Shown here: positions 7,157-9,082 of the stretch, piece after piece | How the letters are laid out: each line of letters opens with the position of its first letter | Position numbering within the stretch: position 1 is the stretch's first letter | Assembly: GCA_900756945.1 (NCBI GenBank) | Contig: CAAELZ010000050.1 | Location: 1 to 9,082 of the forward strand | DNA: 9,082 nt | Reading direction: 5' to 3' | From: an uncultured Collinsella sp. | Lineage (GTDB): Bacteria > Actinomycetota > Coriobacteriia > Coriobacteriales > Coriobacteriaceae | The notes under the pieces: model-generated | The model's input: the letters and a program-made list of their open reading frames with translations, nothing else | What the model was told of the DNA's origin: nothing | Database searches by the model: none | Position numbers and translations under genes: made by a program

Positions 7157-7243
7157 CTGTTTGCGCCAGTTCCGGGCGTCGTCCTCGAGCTATTGGCGGA
7201 TGACGGGCTTGTACGGGTCGAGCTTGCTCGAGGCGATCCTCCT
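7157..7243 (-). pseudogene. Decayed fragment of an IS21-family IstA-like transposase
   Basis: Read on the - strand from 7243 down to 7157, one frame gives RRIASSKLDPYKPVIRQ, then a TAG stop (7192-7190), then LEDDARNWRKQ. The segment just after the helix-turn-helix of IS21-type IstA transposases typically reads SKLDPYKPxIDxxL-DxxAPRKQRHTA, so SKLDPYKP, the acidic D-D pair and RKQ all fall in the expected order and spacing. Resemblance stops at RKQ, 5 bp from the palindrome's edge. Only about 29 codons remain, with an in-frame stop and no DDE catalytic domain, so this is a non-functional scar. It lies just downstream of cobK in the same direction, at the border where codon use changes. The assignment rests on remembered family motifs and was not tested by a search. 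Confidence 0.55.
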
Positions 7244-7277
7244 CGCGGGCGGGAGGGCGCGCAGGCGCGGCGAGCGC

Positions 7278-8051
7278 CTAGCGCGCGAACTCCCGTAAGA
7301 GCGCGTCTTCCACTTCCCGAAGCGAAAGGGCCCCGCTTCCCTCGGCGGGACGGGTGACCACGATGCAGCGCGCTCCCACGTCGCGCGCGGCGGCGAGCTT
7401 CTCGGCCGTGCCGCCTACGGTTCCCGAGTCCTTGGTCACAAGCCACTGGGCGCCCACCTGCCGAAGCATCGCCTCGTTGAGCTCGCGGGTGAAGGGCCCC
7501 TGCATGCCGATGACGTGCGACGGCGAAAACCCCGCGTCGATGCACTTCGTTATAGCACCGGGCAGCGGGAGCACACGCACGAAGAAGCGCTCCGCGAAAT
7601 CGGCGACGCGCGTGTAGGGAGCAAGCTCCTTGCTCCCCGTCGTGAGAAGCGCGCGACCCGGGTTCTCGGAGAGAAAGCGCGCCGCGCAGGCGATCGACGC
7701 GACCGACACGACGCCTTTGGGCAGCGCCTCGGCCGGGCGCGCAAGGCGCAGGCATCGTGCACCCACGGCGAGCGAAGCGGCCCGGATGTTGCCGCTTGCG
7801 AGCGTAGCGAAGGGGTGCGTGGCGTCGACGACGATGCGCGCGCCGGAAAGCTCGCGCTCCATGTCGGCCTCGTCGAGCCTGCTCGCATGCACCTCGATGC
7901 CCGGAAGCTCGCCCAAAAGCTCACCTCCGTACTCGGTTGCCGCGTAGGCACGGGCGGGGATGCCCGCCCTGCTCGCCCATTCGCACAGAAGGCGGCCCTC
8001 GGTGGTGCCGGCGAAGATGCGCAGCGCCGGCGCGGATGCGGGCGCCGTCAC
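7278..8051 (-). CDS. cobK: Precorrin-6A / cobalt-precorrin-6A reductase (CobK/CbiJ)
   Basis: NAD(P)H-dependent enzyme that reduces the macrocycle of (cobalt-)precorrin-6A to 6B in corrin ring synthesis. Seen: 257 aa, normal for the family. An N-terminal nucleotide-binding motif RIFAGTTEGRLL (11-22) is followed by VVDATHPFA (74-82), LLTTGSKEL (135-143), GMQGPFTRELNEAMLR (182-197), LVTKDSGTVGGTAEKLAAA (204-222) and VVTRP (231-235), all conserved in CobK/CbiJ. Start: the frame is open further upstream (to 8321), but that extension is antisense-like sequence inside the methylmutase gene. GTG at 8051-8049 overlaps the methylmutase stop as GTGA, and the protein then begins just before its first conserved strand. 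cobK is last in the visible operon, with the transposase scar and palindrome downstream. In an anaerobe the cobalt (CbiJ) substrate is more likely, but the sequence alone does not decide. Ala is often GCG, unlike the + strand genes. Confidence 0.93.
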   Translation of the reverse strand: MTAPASAPALRIFAGTTEGRLLCEWASRAGIPARAYAATEYGGELLGELPGIEVHASRLDEADMERELSGARIVVDATHPFATLASGNIRAASLAVGARCLRLARPAEALPKGVVSVASIACAARFLSENPGRALLTTGSKELAPYTRVADFAERFFVRVLPLPGAITKCIDAGFSPSHVIGMQGPFTRELNEAMLRQVGAQWLVTKDSGTVGGTAEKLAAARDVGARCIVVTRPAEGSGALSLREVEDALLREFAR

Positions 8052-8689
8052 TTCGGGCCGCCTGGACGCGTGATCTGGTAAAGCAGCGCGTTCATAATGG
8101 CGGCCGCCACGGTCGAGCCGCCCTTGCGACCCCTCGCGACGATGGCCGGCACGCGTCGCGCGAGTAGCTCCTCTTTCGCCTCGACCACGTTCACAAACCC
8201 GACCGGCACCCCAACGACGAGCGCGGGCGCGATCTTCCCCGCGTCCATGAGCTCGGCGAGGCGCAGAAGTGCTGTGGGAGCGTTGCCGACGGCCACGATG
8301 AGCGGACCCTCGATGCGGCAAGCTTTGTCCATGCTCGCAACGGCGCGAGTCGTGCCCGCGGCGCGCGCCGTTGCGGCGACATCAGGGTCGGCCATGTAGC
8401 ACACGGCCTTGCAGCCGAGCTTCGCGAGCGCGGGCTTGCTTATGCCTGCGAGCGCCATGTTCGTGTCGGTGAGCACCGTGGCCCCTGCACGCAGTGCGTC
8501 GAGCGCACAGTGCGCGGCGTCATGGGTGAACACGAGGGAATCGGCGTACGAGAAGTCGGCAGTGGTGTGGATGACGCGTTTCACGACGGGCCCTTCGAGC
8601 GGCGGGAACGTGCGGCTGCCGAGCTCTTCGGTGATGATCTCGAAGCTGCGCCGCTCGATGTCGCCGGGCGCCATCTCCTTGGAATCCAT
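8048..8689 (-). CDS. cobH: Precorrin-8X / cobalt-precorrin-8 methylmutase (CobH/CbiC)
   Basis: Moves the C-11 methyl group to C-12 to give hydrogenobyrinate or cobyrinate in corrin synthesis. Seen: 213 aa, the usual length. Conserved stretches are RVIHTTADFSYADSLVF (38-54) with the catalytic His at H41, GATVLTDTNMALAGI (69-83), VGNAPTAL (134-141), GVPVGFVNVVEAKEEL (160-175) and RGRKGGSTVAAAIMNALLY (186-204). Start: ATG 8689-8687 directly follows the TAG of the adenosyltransferase gene (TAGATG), with GGAG 6 nt upstream inside that gene. The internal ATG six codons on has its GGAG touching it and is less likely. The end overlaps cobK by four bases (GTGA). The abutting genes point to one transcript read leftwards. 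cbiC is the equally valid symbol if the anaerobic route is used. Confidence 0.95.
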   Translation of the reverse strand: MDSKEMAPGDIERRSFEIITEELGSRTFPPLEGPVVKRVIHTTADFSYADSLVFTHDAAHCALDALRAGATVLTDTNMALAGISKPALAKLGCKAVCYMADPDVAATARAAGTTRAVASMDKACRIEGPLIVAVGNAPTALLRLAELMDAGKIAPALVVGVPVGFVNVVEAKEELLARRVPAIVARGRKGGSTVAAAIMNALLYQITRPGGPK

Positions 8690-9082
8690 CTAGTACTCCA
8701 CTCCTTCCCTTGCACATATCCCCCGAGAGTAGGGGTGTTTCTCGCACCGCATCTCGGTTATGTAGTCGGCCTTCTCCACGATCTTGCGGGAAGGCGCGCG
8801 CCCGGTGAGCGCTACTTCGACGCCGCGCGCGGACATATCGAGCGCGCGGTCCACGAGCGCCTCGTCGACAAGCCCCTTCGATAGCGCGTCGAGCGCCTCG
8901 TCGAGCACGAGCAGCCCCTCCTGAGCGCCCTCGAGCTCGGCGAGCGCGGAAGCGAGGTTCCCATCGTGCAGCTCGCACGTCGCGGCAAGTTCTTCCGACG
9001 TCATTGACCAGGTAAACTTGTCCGACACCTTCCCCGCGAACACGGGCACGCCGAAATGCTCGGCGAGCAGGCGCGCCTCCCC
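8690..9082 (-). CDS. cobO: Corrinoid (cob(I)yrinic acid a,c-diamide) adenosyltransferase, CobO/BtuR type, 3' part only
   Basis: Transfers the adenosyl group of ATP to reduced corrinoid, forming the upper ligand of adenosylcobalamin. The gene runs off the right edge; 130 codons plus the stop are visible. Seen: FTW (in VSDKFTWSMTSEEL), LLVLDEALDALSKG, VEVALTGRAPSRKIVEKADY, ITEM and KHPYSRGICAREGVEY at the C-terminus, in the order FTW, LDE, TGR, AD-ITEM, KHPY-G typical of this P-loop family. The ATP-binding P-loop (GNGKGKTT in homologues) should lie beyond 9082. A GTG at 9049 is not the start, because the conserved reading frame continues upstream of it to the edge. It is the first visible gene of the cobO-cobH-cobK run, and its stop abuts the cobH start codon. 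No promoter or cobalamin riboswitch for this operon is inside the window. Confidence 0.9.
   Translation of the reverse strand, partial: GEARLLAEHFGVPVFAGKVSDKFTWSMTSEELAATCELHDGNLASALAELEGAQEGLLVLDEALDALSKGLVDEALVDRALDMSARGVEVALTGRAPSRKIVEKADYITEMRCEKHPYSRGICAREGVEY

Noticed and set aside
7244..7277. Possible N-terminal continuation of the transposase fragment towards cobK
   Set aside because: The frame stays open but reads as Arg/Pro/Leu-rich sequence without a motif I can tie to IstA, so the fragment is limited to 7157-7243.
8052..8321. N-terminal extension of the cobK frame upstream of GTG 8051
   Set aside because: It lies wholly within cobH in another frame, is Arg/Ala/Gly-rich low-complexity sequence, and comes before the first conserved CobK strand; the GTGA overlap gives a normal start.

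Overview
The window reads as a chromosomal segment from a high-GC, anaerobic Gram-positive bacterium, most likely a gut actinobacterium of the Coriobacteriia (Collinsella-like). This is inferred from the protein families, the GC-rich codon use and the oxygen-sensitive iron-sulfur serine dehydratase; no rRNA or other marker gene is present. It falls into two blocks with different orientation and codon use that meet at about 7070-7280.

Block 1 (1 to about 7067, all + strand) holds five genes in three probable transcription units. The first is a single-chain [4Fe-4S] L-serine dehydratase with a built-in ACT domain (51-1658), closed by a clear hairpin terminator. The second is a membrane-anchored L,D-transpeptidase (1808-3523) with its own TATAAT promoter. 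The third is a tightly overlapping three-gene operon for a MacAB/YknXYZ-type export system: membrane-fusion protein (3656-5083), ATPase (5083-5856) and FtsX-type permease (5853-7067). A 10-bp stem-loop and a -10-like TATACT lie just ahead of this operon.

Block 2 (7278 to the right edge, all - strand) is the 3' end of a cobalamin operon. In transcription order it contains a corrinoid adenosyltransferase (cobO, cut by the window edge), precorrin-8X methylmutase (cobH/cbiC) and precorrin-6A reductase (cobK/cbiJ). Stops and starts abut or overlap, which points to translational coupling. Codon choice differs from block 1: GCG is much commoner for Ala, and Phe is mostly TTC instead of TTT.

The junction between the convergent blocks carries two unusual items. 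One is a 77-bp imperfect palindrome (7076-7152) whose 27-nt arms match at 23 positions. The other, 4 bp further on, is a decayed - strand fragment (7157-7243) that resembles the region after the N-terminal DNA-binding part of IS21-family IstA transposases, with an in-frame stop. Together with the composition shift, this suggests that the cobalamin block arrived by transfer or rearrangement through a mobile element; an assembly join is the alternative. I see no clear undescribed system. The junction is the most interesting part of the window.
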